Positions 35,537-47,382 of a DNA stretch of 64,000 nt are shown piece by piece. The notes under the pieces were generated by a model, which saw only the letters and a list, made by a program, of their open reading frames with translations, had not been told where the DNA came from and ran no database searches. The position numbers were made by a program, and so were the translations under genes. The stretch's first letter is position 1. Every line of letters starts with the position of its first letter. The stretch is from Calliphora vicina (lineage: Eukaryota > Arthropoda > Insecta > Diptera > Calliphoridae), in the NCBI RefSeq assembly GCF_958450345.1, contig NC_088783.1, positions 23,501,701 to 23,565,700 on the forward strand. The letters are read 5' to 3'.

Positions 35537-36215
35537 TACAATATAAATTTATTCAAAGTGTTGGCCATTATTAGCTATGAACTTTTCCCATCTTTCTGGC
35601 AACATATGGAATCCGAGGCAAAACAACTGCTCATCTTTTCAAGAACGAATCAAGCCAATTTCAGATACTCCGTTCCAAAGTGAAGCGCATTCCAGAGAGA
35701 GCGTTCTTCTTCGATCGAAACAAATAGTAGTCATAGTCTCGACTATAAAGGGTCATCCCCTTTCATTGTAAATGCTTTTTAACAGGTATTGCAACATGTG
35801 GCCGAGCGTTGTCATGACATATCCTACGGTTATCGTTACTCGGCCAATGCTCGCTTCAGTTACGTTCGGTTGTATGTTATGTTCTAGTCAAATTTCAGCA
35901 GCTCATAATAGAGAGGACCCTTTTGCTCCCACCAAATTACCTTATCGATATCGAATTATTTTCTTTTATAGCGTTCAAGCATCATTTCGGACATGTCCCT
36001 GTTTTTGGCTGAATCCTGCTCCTCGCAATCATTTTAAAATTACTGCTTGAGTAGCTCCCAATGATTTTACAAGCTCTTGTTGAGTTTAACCACAATTTTC
36101 ACGGAGTCATGCCTACAATTCTTGGTCTTCAAACTTGTTTGGCTGGCCTGGGCGGTCTTTGTCTTCTGTGTCAAAATATCCACTTCTGAACCGATCCTAC
36201 CGGTTTCGGTTACAA
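35537..36215 (-). pseudogene. Decayed mariner transposase, N-terminally truncated
   Basis: From high to low coordinate the minus strand encodes FRSGYFDTEDKDRPGQPNKF and EDQEL (36145-36205), the helix-turn-helix LVKSLGATQAVILK-like block (36030-36090), HDNARPHVAIPV (about 35789-35824) and the C-terminus MLPERWEKFIANNGQHFE (35538-35600). It is a near-complete but frame-broken mauritiana-like mariner. It lacks the first ~60 residues, where an interspersed repeat begins at about 36225. It provides the uninterrupted equivalent of the site split by the piggyBac-like element at 12188-13073. Confidence 0.8.
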
Positions 36216-36224
36216 TATTATCAA

Positions 36225-36568
36225 CAACAAGTTAGATAGCTATATTCGGCTGTGCCGAATCTTATATACCCTTCACCAAATTATACTTTAAAATAAAATT
36301 TTTAAATATTTTTAAAAAAAATTTAAATTTTTTTTTTAATTTTTTTAAAATTTTTTTTAAATTTTTTAAAAAAATGTTTTCTTTTAAATTTATTAGTTTA
36401 AAAAGTTTATGCCAAAAAAATTTTTGGCAAACAGCTGAACCGATTTTAATGAAATTAAAACTGGAGATATCTGCCCATCAAAAAAAAAATTTGGAAAATA
36501 TCTCTATCAGTTCAAAAGTTACAGAGTTTTGGCCGATGAAAAACGAAAATGAGCCACTGTGCGCCGTT
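36225..36568 (-). repeat. Interspersed fly repeat beginning CTATATTCGGCTGTGCCGAA
   Basis: The end motif at 36240-36290 (tcttatatacccttcaccaaa) is the reverse complement of those at 16836 and 41163. The body, with aaacagctgaaccgatttta and agagttttggccgatgaaaa, continues past the hAT insertion at 38616. The class is unknown to me. Confidence 0.6.
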
Positions 36569-38623
36569 CAGGCTTGGGCGGTAATGATTACATTGTGTAA
36601 TATATTTGAATTTTTCAATTACAATTACAAGTAATTGTAATTGCAAAATTTTACATTACAATTACATGTAATTGTAATTGAAAAATGTCAATTACAATTA
36701 CAAAATTAAGAAAAAGTAATAGTAATATGACTAAAACTATGTAATGATTACTTTCAAAGTATTTATTATTAAAAAAATATAAAATTACAGAAGTTACCAA
36801 TTACTTATTTTTATAGTGTGCAGTAGAATGCCGAAGACCAGTATATTATATAGTAACACATACATATGTAACACATACTGATGCATGCTCGATTAATTAA
36901 ATTAGTCTTCAGTTTCCCAACAAAGATTAAAAATCTTTATATAAGTAGAGTTTGTAAACAATAATTTTTAAATTTTTTCGAAGTACAATGTATATGGATT
37001 TTTAGCAACTTCGAATTCTCTGAAATTCAAAGTATACATTCTACTCATTTCAAGACGTATTAACTCGAAACTCCAACTTCATATCATTTTATATCCCTCT
37101 AAATTAGAACATTTACTTCTCAGAACTAACATATTGACCATTTTTAAAATATGATGTACGAATATTGAACAAAATTAACAAACTATTTTTAAAACGAAGT
37201 AAATTTGTAAGTTATGATTTACATTTAAAAACAAGTAAGAGTACTATATTCGGCCGTGCCGAGTCTGAAATACCCTCCACCGAAATATGATGAGAATTAT
37301 AGAAGTTACATTGGTATAAAGATCCTATTATGTATGAGGATTGAGAAAATGTCATTGAAATACTATTAAATAAATATATGAAATAATATAACAATTGTTA
37401 AAAATACTATTTTGCTCAGAAGTTATTTCATTTTGAATGTAAAATAATTATATATAATTCAAGTGAAGAATCCGATTTTAAAAAAGGGTATACAAATATA
37501 TTTAGAAATAGTTCAAAATTTTGCATACGGAAATTTTAATATACATATATTCGCGTTTAATGAATGTTCCGGATATGAGCCTTATATACGTGCAATATAT
37601 AATTATGAACCCATAGTCTCATGATTATGATTTCTGTCTACTTGAAACTGTTTTCTGTTAAATTTTTGATCGATATAAATGTGCGTTAATGTATTTTTGG
37701 GTTGAGGGACATATGTGGGGCTATGACCTACTTGGTTCAGTAAAGATTTATTTTGGAGATTTGTGAAGGTTAATGAGTTTTCCGGAAATGTTTCTCATGC
37801 GAAGGCTATGACGATAATTTATCTTCATAAAATTGAGTACAGTGATTTTTATATATGTATATTGAAATTTTTTTTTTCGAATTTCAACTTGATAACTATA
37901 TTTGTAAGAAATTTATTACGATCTTATTCGGGAGTTGACCTTATATGGGAGGTATAGCCAAATATGGACTAAATTCACAAAATCCTGTAGTATGATTTGC
38001 AAATATAAATTACGGATAGGTATGGAATTTTTGTTCAATATTAATATTTTTTAGATATTTATGCAGCTTAATGTGTTCGTAAATGGTCCTTAAGAATTGA
38101 GTAATAAATCCTCGAAAATTTTAAATTTTTTAATTCTTTATGCAATTATTTTATATCTTTGACGAAATAATATTTTTAAAAATAGTATCAAAGTTTTTAA
38201 AAATATGTTTAAATGAGCTTTAAAAAAACATATTTCATTAAAACCGTTAAAGAAACCTGAAACCGGTCGAGTTTACAAAGATGAAAAAAACGGTAAACCG
38301 GTTTAATATTTATAAATGTAATTGAATTTAAAGTAATTAAATTACTTTTTAATAAATTACATATGCTTTTTCTATCAATTACAATTACTGGTAATTGTAA
38401 TTGCCATTTTTCAATTACAATTACTGTTAATTGTAATTGAATTTTTCAAATTACAATTACATGTAATTGTAATTGAAAAAACGCAATTACAATTACCAGT
38501 AATTGTAATCATAATTCTTCAATTACAATTACATGTAATTGTAATTTGAAATTATCAATTGCAATTACACCTAAAGTAATTTAATGGAAAATGTAATTGG
38601 CATCGCCCAAGCCTGGCGCCGTT
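36561..38623. mobile_element. Non-autonomous hAT element, 2047 bp, with 8-bp target duplication
   Basis: The element 36569-38615 has 12-bp inverted ends CAGGCTTGGGCG and is flanked by a perfect 8-bp duplication GCGCCGTT (36561-36568 and 38616-38623), the hAT hallmark. Both subterminal regions (36610-36720 and 38330-38590) carry many copies of the palindromic CAATTACAATTAC / GTAATTGTAATTG motif, likely binding sites or hairpin-forming sequence. No transposase frame exists. The interior appears to contain a nested interspersed repeat starting at 37231. The host sequence it split is the repeat starting at 36225. Confidence 0.9.
37231..38050 (-). repeat. Interspersed fly repeat nested in the hAT element
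   Basis: The start AAACAAGTAAGAGTACTATA, then TTCGGCCGTGCCGAGTCTGA, is a diverged relative of the end motif at 36225 and 41163. The remaining body is AT-rich and poorly conserved, and the right boundary is uncertain. Confidence 0.45.
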
Positions 38624-40430
38624 CTATAGTTTTTTTTCATATAGTTTTATCAGTTTTCAAAAAAGTCAATTATCTTTTGTGTGAGAGTGTTTTATTGTTG
38701 TAAACATCAAAATTAAAATGCGTGTTTTCTCGTATATTTGACAAATATTAATTTGGGTTAAATACAGATTAGAAAGATATTATCATGTTTTATTTCCAAA
38801 ATCGCATGATTTGTTGAAAATTTATTTAAAACCGTTTTTTTGAAAATGACTTTTATTGAATTATGATGTTGTTGCAGCAAATTAGCAATATGTAGATTTC
38901 ATATTTTATATCAATAATAATTTTGCATTTATCGCGATTGTTACTTAAAAATGTAAGTCTGATAAATCTGTGAAATAATCGTATTTACTTGTGATATGCT
39001 GTCATGTTGAAATTTGAACATCAAAATCTTAATTAGAGTCCCAATTTGATAGATCTTTCAAGTGGAAAAACTGTCGGTTGTCAGAAAATTCCTATATACA
39101 TACATACATCTATAAGTATTTAACAAACTTTAAGATGCATCGTTGAATCTAATACCATGCAAAAATGGTTTCAAAATGGTTTAAAGTTTCACTCAATGCA
39201 TTTATCGCGGGTTATTTGAAACGTGCATTTGGATTGCAACAAAGCCAAACACACAAAACTGACACTGAATTGTTATACATCATCATCTTTGTGAAAGTAA
39301 TGTGTCAAACTAAATCATCATTTTATTATTAAAGCTCTCTATAAAGACATCAGGAAAACTAAAACCAGTTTAACCGAAACATACTTTCCAATAATGTGTA
39401 TAGCCAAACAACCAACATTAGTACCCAGCTGCATACAAACAATAACAATCACCCGAAAAATAAAGAAACAAAAACTGAACAAAAAAAAAATATGAAAAAA
39501 AAAAACAAACGCTACAACAAGATACAAGTATTAAATTGCAACGACCTACATAGAAGACCTGATATCAACATTGCATAAAAGGGCCCTCTCTGACAATTCG
39601 CAACAACAACTAAAGAAACTATTGAGCAAAGACAACCGACAAACGCCATTTCTAAAACTATACTTGCAATTTGGCTCCAAGAACTTTGAAACGCAGTTGT
39701 TTTTTTTAAGTTTCGGTTTAAGGCTTTAAATGCTCTATTCAAAATTATATTGAAAATAAAATGCAGTTTTTGATTTTTAATTTCTTAACAAATAAACAAA
39801 CAAAATTAAAAGGAAAAAAATTTAAATCAAGGAAATTTTAAACCATTAAACTTCAATCAACCGCACCTTAAATTAAACATCTACTCGTACAACAACGAGC
39901 CAGCAAAAACCTTGTATTATAACGAAAAGTACTACAACAACAATAATAAAATACACAAAAAATTAAGCTTTTTGCATTTGTAAACTTAGCTGAAATTGCA
40001 GCTGAAGTAGAAGAAAGCAACAACAATTAATGATTATATACTCTATAGGCATCGTAGATGATAATGATGATCTTGAGTATTAAGATGAGGCTGATGATGC
40101 CTACTGGTTCCCTGCTGCCACTGCTGCCTGCTTGCAAATTCAACAACAACCTTACAGTTTACTAATGTGCAAAAATATCTACTATATACGAAATGTATAG
40201 GAGATGCACAACTGAAATTGAATATTGTTTAAAGAAATTTCAGGATGACAATCAAACTAAGCCAAGAAATGGTGATTTGGAAGCTTGTGTGCCATAATTC
40301 ATAGTTCATTCTTCTACGTAGTTTTTTTTGTGAAAATCAGCGAAGTCAGTTTAATAGAAAATAATTAATAAGCCTAAATGTGAACAACCTCCAAATGATT
40401 TTATATTTGTGAAACCCTTTTTGTTACACC
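38624..40430. other. Non-coding stretch
   Basis: The first ~60 bases continue the interspersed repeat split by the hAT. After that I see no element. GATGATGA and CAACAACA simple repeats occur around 40050-40160. Some segments (39380-39430, 39600-39670) are less AT-rich and could be host DNA. Confidence 0.45.
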
Positions 40431-42115
40431 CTTCGCCATGAGTGTCAAGGGTATATATGTATAAGTTTGTCATTCCGTTTGTAATTTCTACATTTTTCAT
40501 TTGCGATATTCTGTATCGTTATAGATAGCGAAGTCGATATATCCATGTCCATCTGTATGTTGAAAAGCATTTTCTGAAGCCCCCAAATAACTTACATACA
40601 TGATTCATCCATCAATATATTGGAAATTCTTCCGACTAGGTTGCTATAAAAAATTTACAAAATCGGCCCATAAATGGCTGAGATATTTTGAAGATTTTTG
40701 GCCTATTTTTGATCTATATCTGGATAACTAAGTCATTATAGACAATATGGATATCTAATGATAGATATTTCAAAGTTCATTGCAACGATGTATATAAGGC
40801 TATAGTAAGTGTAACAATGCCTATTAGGCGCTGGAGCAACACAAATTGTAATGAATTATTTGAAAAAATAAATTTAATAATAAATAAAAAAAATAATAAA
40901 AAAAAAAATGGACCTCAAATGGGTCAAAATCGGGAAAAATATTTTTTAACCCGATTTTTTTTTGTTCATCAAAAATTTGTATTTTGTCATAATTTTTTTT
41001 GTCAAAAATGAATTTATGACAAAATAAAATTTTTTGAAAATTAAAAAAATTTAAATAAAAAAAATAAAAAAAAATTGAAAAATACTTTTTTTAAAAAAAT
41101 TAAAAAAACAAAATTTAATTTTGTTTAAATAAACATATTTATAAAAAAATATTTGTAAGTATAATTTGGTGAAAGGTAATAAGATTCGGCACAGCCGAAG
41201 ATAGCTCTCTTACCAGTGTTTAAAAAGCTACGATAACTAACAAATTTTTAACTGTTGCTACAACTACTGCTTCAAAAAAGCAGTAGTTAGCATTTGTCTT
41301 TTTTCGTTTTCTTGTTTTTTTAAAACTACTGCTACCTTCAAAATATAAAACTCTTAACAGAGCAGTAGTAATAAAACATGAATTGTAAATGGAGTAGTAG
41401 CATAAAAATACAAATCATTGCTACTGCTCTATATCGAGTTTTAATTTTTAAGGTAGCAGTAAAGTGCAGTTGATGCAGCAGTTAATCTAGCAATAAAAGT
41501 AGTCAAAAAAGAAAATCTTCAGTCATAACACCAAAATTGACAGAATTAAACACTGTGTTGTTTTTGTTTTGAGAGAGTTTGAAAGAATTATTCGATTTTA
41601 TTCGTCTCAGATGTTCGTGTTGCTAACAGAAAGATCGTGTTTTCTGTGTGTATAACAAAAAAGCCGAACTTTTGTTTACAACACGACCAACATACACAAA
41701 TATACATTCACAACAACAACACATAATATACTTTTTTGGCTGAAGATTTTTATTTTTGACTTATTTTATTGCTACCTCAACTGCTACTTAGCTGCTACTT
41801 CTTCTACTACCTCAACTGCTACTTCTATTACTACTAAATTTTAAAAGTAGCAGAATTAATAAAAAACTAATGACTGCTACATCAAAACTTTTTCTTTTTT
41901 AAGGTAGCAATAGAAAATAAATTACTCTGCTACTTTTAAATTTTTCTTTTATTAGTACTACTACAACAACTGCTACCAAAATGTGAAGGTAGCAGTAGTA
42001 GTAGTAATTATTGACTCCGAGTTTTTATTAATTTTTTAACTAGACTACTTGTGTTTTTTCGTTGCTACTGCTACTTGTAGTCTAGTTTTTTAAACACTGT
42101 CTCTTACTTGTTTTT
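40430..42115 (+). repeat. Interspersed fly repeat, interrupted by a hAT element
   Basis: Starts near cacccttcgccatgagtgtc with aagggtatatatgtataagt; contains gataactaagtcattataga, caatatggatatctaatgat and ttttttaacccgatt; and ends ttggtgaaaggtaataagattcggcacagccgaag, then atagctctcttacttg once the hAT at 41214-42099 is removed. I know similar sequence as dispersed in flies, but not its class. Confidence 0.6.
41206..42107. mobile_element. Non-autonomous hAT element, 886 bp, with 8-bp target duplication
   Basis: The element 41214-42099 has inverted ends CAGTGTTTAAAAA and a perfect 8-bp duplication TCTCTTAC (41206-41213, 42100-42107). The interior is packed with GCTACTGCTAC / GTAGCAGTAG motifs in both orientations, interspersed with A/T tracts. 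These are probably subterminal transposase-binding repeats that have spread through the whole element. It has no coding capacity. It inserted into the terminal motif of the interspersed repeat 40430-42115. Confidence 0.92.
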
Positions 42116-43383
42116 TATCAATATTGCTGCTTAGTATGTTGTTGTAAACTGTATATGATTTTAATGTATTGTTGTTGTCTTGTATATGTGGGGTGTTTTA
42201 AAAAATTCGAGAAATGCGTGTCAGATATTATATACTGAGAAAATCTTACTTAACTCTTTCAGCCTCAGTTTTATGTGTATAAGTTTAAAATCATGAAGTG
42301 GTCAGTTTATTAACCACCAAGGCGGTTGGCATTAAAAATAATTATGATACAAATTTTCGTAGCCTATAAATAAGTTTGAAAGCTAATAATTTTGGCAAAA
42401 TTTTCTGACAAAAACAAACGAAATAGCATAGTAACACGGAATTCGATGAACAATAAACACGCAGCGCTTTTTTTATTGAATGCATGAAAGTCTCTTAGGA
42501 AAACTGCGGTTTACAATATTTTCAAATTAATATATCAATCTAACCAGATGGCAAAGTTTTGCAAAAAAACATAAACGAAGACTTTACAAAATTTAATTGC
42601 TTAGCAAAAGACTTTAGAAAAGGTGGTTAGAAATGTGACCACTCTAAATCTTAAAAAAGAAAAAATAAAAAATTTGGTAAGGTTTTGCAAACAAATTTAA
42701 TTAAGTATTAAATTTCATATTTAGTTATAATTTAATCGCAATCTATATAGAATTATCTATGTAAAAAGATGGACAAATCAAAAATATTGGAGTTACTAAA
42801 TATTCCCTGGTCAGTTGTTAATGTGAAAATGCAAGAAAAAATCTTTCTCTTTATGGAATATTTAATAATGCAAGACTAGCCAAAAAAATTAAAAAAATGC
42901 TCAGATATGGATTTTTGTTTATCTAATATTTTCCCATTCTCATCTTTGTTTTTACACCAATTTTAAATCTTAAATTAAAATATAGTTTTAAATATTCCAA
43001 TAATGTAAGAATTAAATTTTAGGATAAACCAGAAAAAAAATGTTTTTGTAAAAATAAAATTTTACTGCTGCTCATTTAAAAAAAAAACAACAATATTGAA
43101 AATAGAGATAAACAACCGTTTCAATAATGTATTGATGAGAGGATTTTGTGGAAACATCAGAGAAATCTTGAATTTGACTGATGATTAAATTTCAGTAATA
43201 ATTAACCTATTGATGTACTTAGGGACAAAATACTTCCCTAAGTACATCAATACGTTTTAATGTGCTTAATTAACATTTTAATATTTTATTGTGATATTTG
43301 GATAATAACTAAATTAATAAATTTATGGAGTTGAGGTCAAAATTGTCCAATCTTTTTTGTAATTTCTGAAGTACGAAGTTGTT
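42116..43383. other. AT-rich non-coding stretch
   Basis: I see no gene. The only structure noted is the perfect 18-bp hairpin at 43208-43252, listed separately. Confidence 0.5.
43208..43252. repeat. Perfect 18-bp hairpin with 9-nt loop
   Basis: TATTGATGTACTTAGGGA (43208-43225) pairs perfectly with 43235-43252. The loop is CAAAATACT. The stem is short for a microRNA precursor and there is no extension of pairing beyond it. It may be the collapsed remains of an inverted-repeat element. Confidence 0.8.
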
Positions 43384-43800
43384 TTTGGTAAAAGGTTTTT
43401 GGTAAAAAAAAATTTATTATTTTATTTTTCAATATAGTGACCTTGAGCTTTATGTACTTTGTTCAACGTTTCTCCAATTTTTTTTATCCCTTCCAAAAAT
43501 AAGATTTGTCGAGTTCATCAAAATAGGTATTTTTGTGAGATGATTTCATCGTTGGAGTCAAATCTCTTGCCGAGACATTTCATCAGGAGAATGGATTTAA
43601 AGAAATACTGTAAATTGAGTGATGTTTTTTTAAGGAAAAAATATTGCTTAACTCACTTTTTTCCAATATCTCCTCTAGTCACGAGGTAAATAATGCAGCT
43701 TGTTCAAATTTTAACAGGAGTCAACTGAAAAATGTCTGTTGGCAGGAGCAGTTTACGACTTTCAGTTAAGAGCCGGGAAATTCCAAAAATTCGTATCATC
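43384..43800 (-). pseudogene. Internally deleted mariner relic
   Basis: The minus strand from 43600 to 43435 encodes, in two frames, LGKRFDSNDEIIS then DELDKSYFWKG..KLEKR.TKYI, the C-terminal end of a mariner transposase downstream of the third catalytic residue. Immediately beyond it, 43640-43790 resembles 50290-50440 (cacgcagt.., attttaacaggagtcaactg, ttcagttaagag), which lies at the N-terminal side of the relic at 49540. The middle of the gene is therefore missing, giving a MITE-like derivative. Confidence 0.7.
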
Positions 43801-44292
43801 AAAAACGTGCTTTAAATGCGTAACATGTCGCTGTATTTTAGTGAAAAATCCCAAAAAAATATATTGAATTGAATGACCTTTGATTTTATCCATTGAATGT
43901 ATAGAATCATTTAGAAACATATTGACCAAATTATTGACAATAATATAGTTTTTTCCGAAATCCTAATGTTGACATCGCTTTTCCTTTTGGCTTTAATTCT
44001 TGTATATGTTCTTAATAAAATCCTATACAGACATTTTTAACACCAAATTTTAAAAAGTTTGTAAATTGTATGGTATGAAAATTTAACTATTTTGAAGGCG
44101 ACAATATTCTTGCATTTTTTTAGCAAATCCGGTAACATTTGTTTTGCATTTTGCTTTACTTGAATAATGGTCAGGCGAAATTTTGATAACCTTAAATTTT
44201 TTAACCGCCTTTTTACTTTTATATCTTTTTTAAGATAGATAAATGTATATAGATTATGATTTCGCTATAAGAATATGTAAAATTTAATATAT
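43801..44292. other. Non-coding stretch
   Basis: I see no gene, repeat or element in this AT-rich segment. Confidence 0.45.
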
Positions 44293-44699
44293 GAGGGATT
44301 TCATGTCAAGTGAACCCACTTTTGAAATCGATGTCTTCCGATCTGGATGAAATTCGGGCCAAGGTTAGTCCTATTGGATAGTAAGACACAATTTTTCAAC
44401 AAAATCGATCAAAAACTCTCTGAGTTAGAGGGGGTCAAAATTTGATATTTTGGCCAAACGGGTGTTTTTTCTCATGCATGTAACTTATTACCTATTGTTC
44501 TTAGCAATATGTGTCCCAAATAGTTCAGATAGCTATTTCTTCAATCTTTTGAAAAAAAAAACATAAAAAATGTTTGACATTTTTTTTCAAAATCAAAACC
44601 TTTTTTGACTTTCTTTTGGATTTTGGAAAAAAAATTAATTTTTTTTTTTGTCGGAAGACATCGATTTCAAAAATTGGTTCACTTGACGTGAAATCCTCC
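44293..44699. mobile_element. Foldback-like element, short 407-bp form
   Basis: The left end GAGGGATTTCATGTCAAGTG continues through the same unique terminal block as the long copy (cctattggatagtaa, gagttagagggggtcaaaat, cttattacctattgttctta, agctatttcttcaat). The right end at 44651-44699 is a ~49-bp inverted copy of the terminus (gtcggaagacatcgatttca to gaaatcctcc). The ~180-bp tandem units are absent. ATATAT directly repeated at both sides may be a target duplication. It is more diverged than the two other copies. Confidence 0.8.
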
Positions 44700-45774
44700 A
44701 TATATTTAAAAAAATATGTTTTGCAAAAGCTGAAAAAAACTTCAGGGTGGCATGGGTTAACAATATCCGATTTGACTAAAATTAACCCTCACTCCTCATA
44801 ATTCCCCAAAAAATGAAATACCATTATAGTAATGCGTCAATAAAATTATAGTTGTTACAACAATATTTTGAAATCATTAGTTCATCCATATTCATTTGTG
44901 AACACCCTGCAAAAACTGCATAAAGAAGATGATATTTGCAAAATCTTCCAACTTAATGATGATGATGATGATATTGTTGTAGTTGTTGATGTTGTTTCTG
45001 TTTTTGGTTACGAAAAAACAGCGAAACACACCATAAAATCTTAGCCCAGCAATTCAACCAAAAATACTGCAATAAACCAGAAACGCTAATACAAAAAACA
45101 AACAACGATGGGGTTTTTTTCAGAGCAACTACAAAAAAACACACATTTTTATTATATTTTGAAAACATCCAAAATAAAATTTCACTTGGTTTGGATGTTG
45201 TAAAAAAAAAAAAAACTTTAAATGTATGTAGCTTTGTACTCGTAGGTAGTGCAAGTATCTGTGTGTTGAAACTAACAAAAGCACAAACTTGTTTGTGCAA
45301 TCTGTTATAATATTATATTGTTGTTGGTGTAGTTGTTGTATTGCAACGCTTGGTATCTCGTTGTTGTATTGCTCGTATTGTAAATGAGTACATAGAAAGG
45401 TAGTAATGTTTAAACTAAACAACCTTCTGCCACCATATTGTTAACACACTAACAAACACACTCACTTGCATACATAGATACTCACACGTTACGCACACAG
45501 CTACATACAATTGCAACAACCTACATACTCTACACTAACTACCTCATCATACTAACTAGTTCTACGACACACAGGGCAACTTTGTGGTTGCAATTTTTAG
45601 TTTATAAGTTTCAAACAGGGTTAAAATTTTTAATGTCTTTTTTTATATTGTTGAAAAGCTTTTTAATAATAAAATTTTAAAAATTCTCGTCAAAAAGTCT
45701 AAAGGCAATTGCTAATGATTTACAACTGCTAATAAAGATAACACGGGATATAAAGATAATGATAACTATGGGAT
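44700..45774. other. Non-coding stretch
   Basis: GAT-trinucleotide sequence lies at 44957-44975 and GTTGTTG sequence at 44975-45000 and 45315-45340. Open frames of up to 115 codons here are products of these repeats (poly-His, poly-Gln) and I do not call them genes. Confidence 0.5.
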
Positions 45775-46455
45775 AAAATCCTACTTCCGGCTACCTAACT
45801 TCCGCACTGCTCTTCAGGAGGAAATTACTGCCATAAAATATCCGGATAACAGAACTGCCGTTAGGGAATAGCGGAATAGATGTCTTTACGACATCTACGA
45901 TAACCGAGAATACCGGAAATCCCTAAATGAGATAGCGAGACATTCTAGGATAACGATTATGGTTGTCTGGACACGATGGAAATCGTGGTAATTGTATAGC
46001 AGACGAATTGACCAGAAGGGGAACGACGATGTCTGAGAAAGCGATTGATCCCTTTTCTGGTATTTCCCTTGCAAAATGTAAGATGGTTGTAGAACAGAAA
46101 CTATATGAGACTGCACAGAGCAGGAGGACTAATGAATCAACCTGTGTTATCGCGAGATCGACCAGGTCCGTATGCGATGCCGACAGGACGAATCTATTTA
46201 TAGAATTCTGTCTTGAGCAAATAAGACTAATTGCTTCTTTTATGTTAGAAGAATGAGCCTACTATTAAGCGACTACTGTAGAAGCTCCCGATATAAAAAA
46301 GAGGAGGAGCCATCACTTCCTTTATCAGAGAATCTGGTTGGTTCAACTTGAAAACAACGGATCTCGAACGGATGATCTTTACTTCTTGGGAATCACAATG
46401 TATCAGTTTTGAATGAACTCAAGTGAGCTGCTTCATGAGTGGCTGCCCATGGTCC
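45775..46455 (+). pseudogene. RNase H-bearing non-LTR retrotransposon, 3' fragment C
   Basis: This is the fullest of three related fragments. Broken frames give YFRLPNFRTALQEEITAI (an RNase H start with its catalytic Glu region), then NREYRKSLNEIARHSRITI, and, from 45968 on, SGHDGNRGNCIADELTRRGT with the final catalytic Asp. The tail continues KMVVEQKLYETAQSRR, STCVIARSTRSVCDADRTN and a degraded CR..-EEE block at 46270-46310. A 3' untranslated region reaches about 46455 and shares several blocks with 20760-20875. Frameshifts and stops mean it is dead. Confidence 0.8.
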
Positions 46456-47382
46456 CATAAAGATAGCAAATGATATTTTCAATTTCTAATTTTTCAAAAT
46501 TCAATAAAACAAAACTTCCTTACAATATCAAATAAGATTAAATTTTAATTAAACATACATACATACGTAAATATGACAAGAAACCTTCAAAATTAATCTT
46601 TATGCTCTACATTTTCTCATTAATTAAAAACCTTTCTTAAAACATGATAAATTACTATCACGTTCTTCTAAAATAAATACCCCGGAAATCTTGTGGTTTC
46701 TACCGTTTATAAACACTTTAAACAAAATTTTACAACTTCTCATCACACACATTACAGTGATTATTCAAATTTATAACTACAGTTTAGTACGTAGATTGTA
46801 ATAAATTCATGTCTTTGAACTATTCTCACCGGTATGTTTGACAGGAATTAATTAGTTACAAGACACAAGCAAAAAAATTATTAAATAATAATTTCTAAAC
46901 ATGCACGAACAACCCACACACACCACACAAACATACATACATACATTTACACGTACTTGGATTTAAACGTTAAACAATTTGTAAAACTGTTCTACCGGTA
47001 TAAAGGTAAAAACCCCCAAGACGTTTTGTAGCCGGAGGGGTAAACACAGGAAATCAACCCTAAAAATTAATTTAACACTTAAGTTGTTACAATAAATACC
47101 AACAATTTATTTACATAAAAATTGTAAACATTTTAGAAGCTTCTCACATGTGAGTGCAGAACTTGAAGCTATAATTTTATTACTTATTTGGGCAGAACGT
47201 TTCCAGTTGGGATTTTAGTAAACTACTAAGTGTTTCTTGGGTTTTCAGATCAATAATAGATCAAGAGGCATAATACTTTCAAGATTTATAAGTTAGTTCA
47301 TTATAGTTTTCCAGAAATCCTTGTTTAAATTTTCAATTCTATTTGTTTCGAACCATCGTATCTATTTTCTATTTCTCTATGG
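46456..47382. other. Non-coding stretch
   Basis: I see no gene. CACACACCACACAAACATAC simple sequence lies at about 46915-46935. The segment 46990-47050 is less AT-rich. Confidence 0.45.

Noticed and set aside
43208..43252. microRNA precursor
   Set aside because: The stem is only 18 bp and no further pairing extends it.
44953..45300. 115-codon minus-strand frame ending in poly-His and poly-Gln
   Set aside because: It is driven by GAT and GTT simple repeats. No domain.
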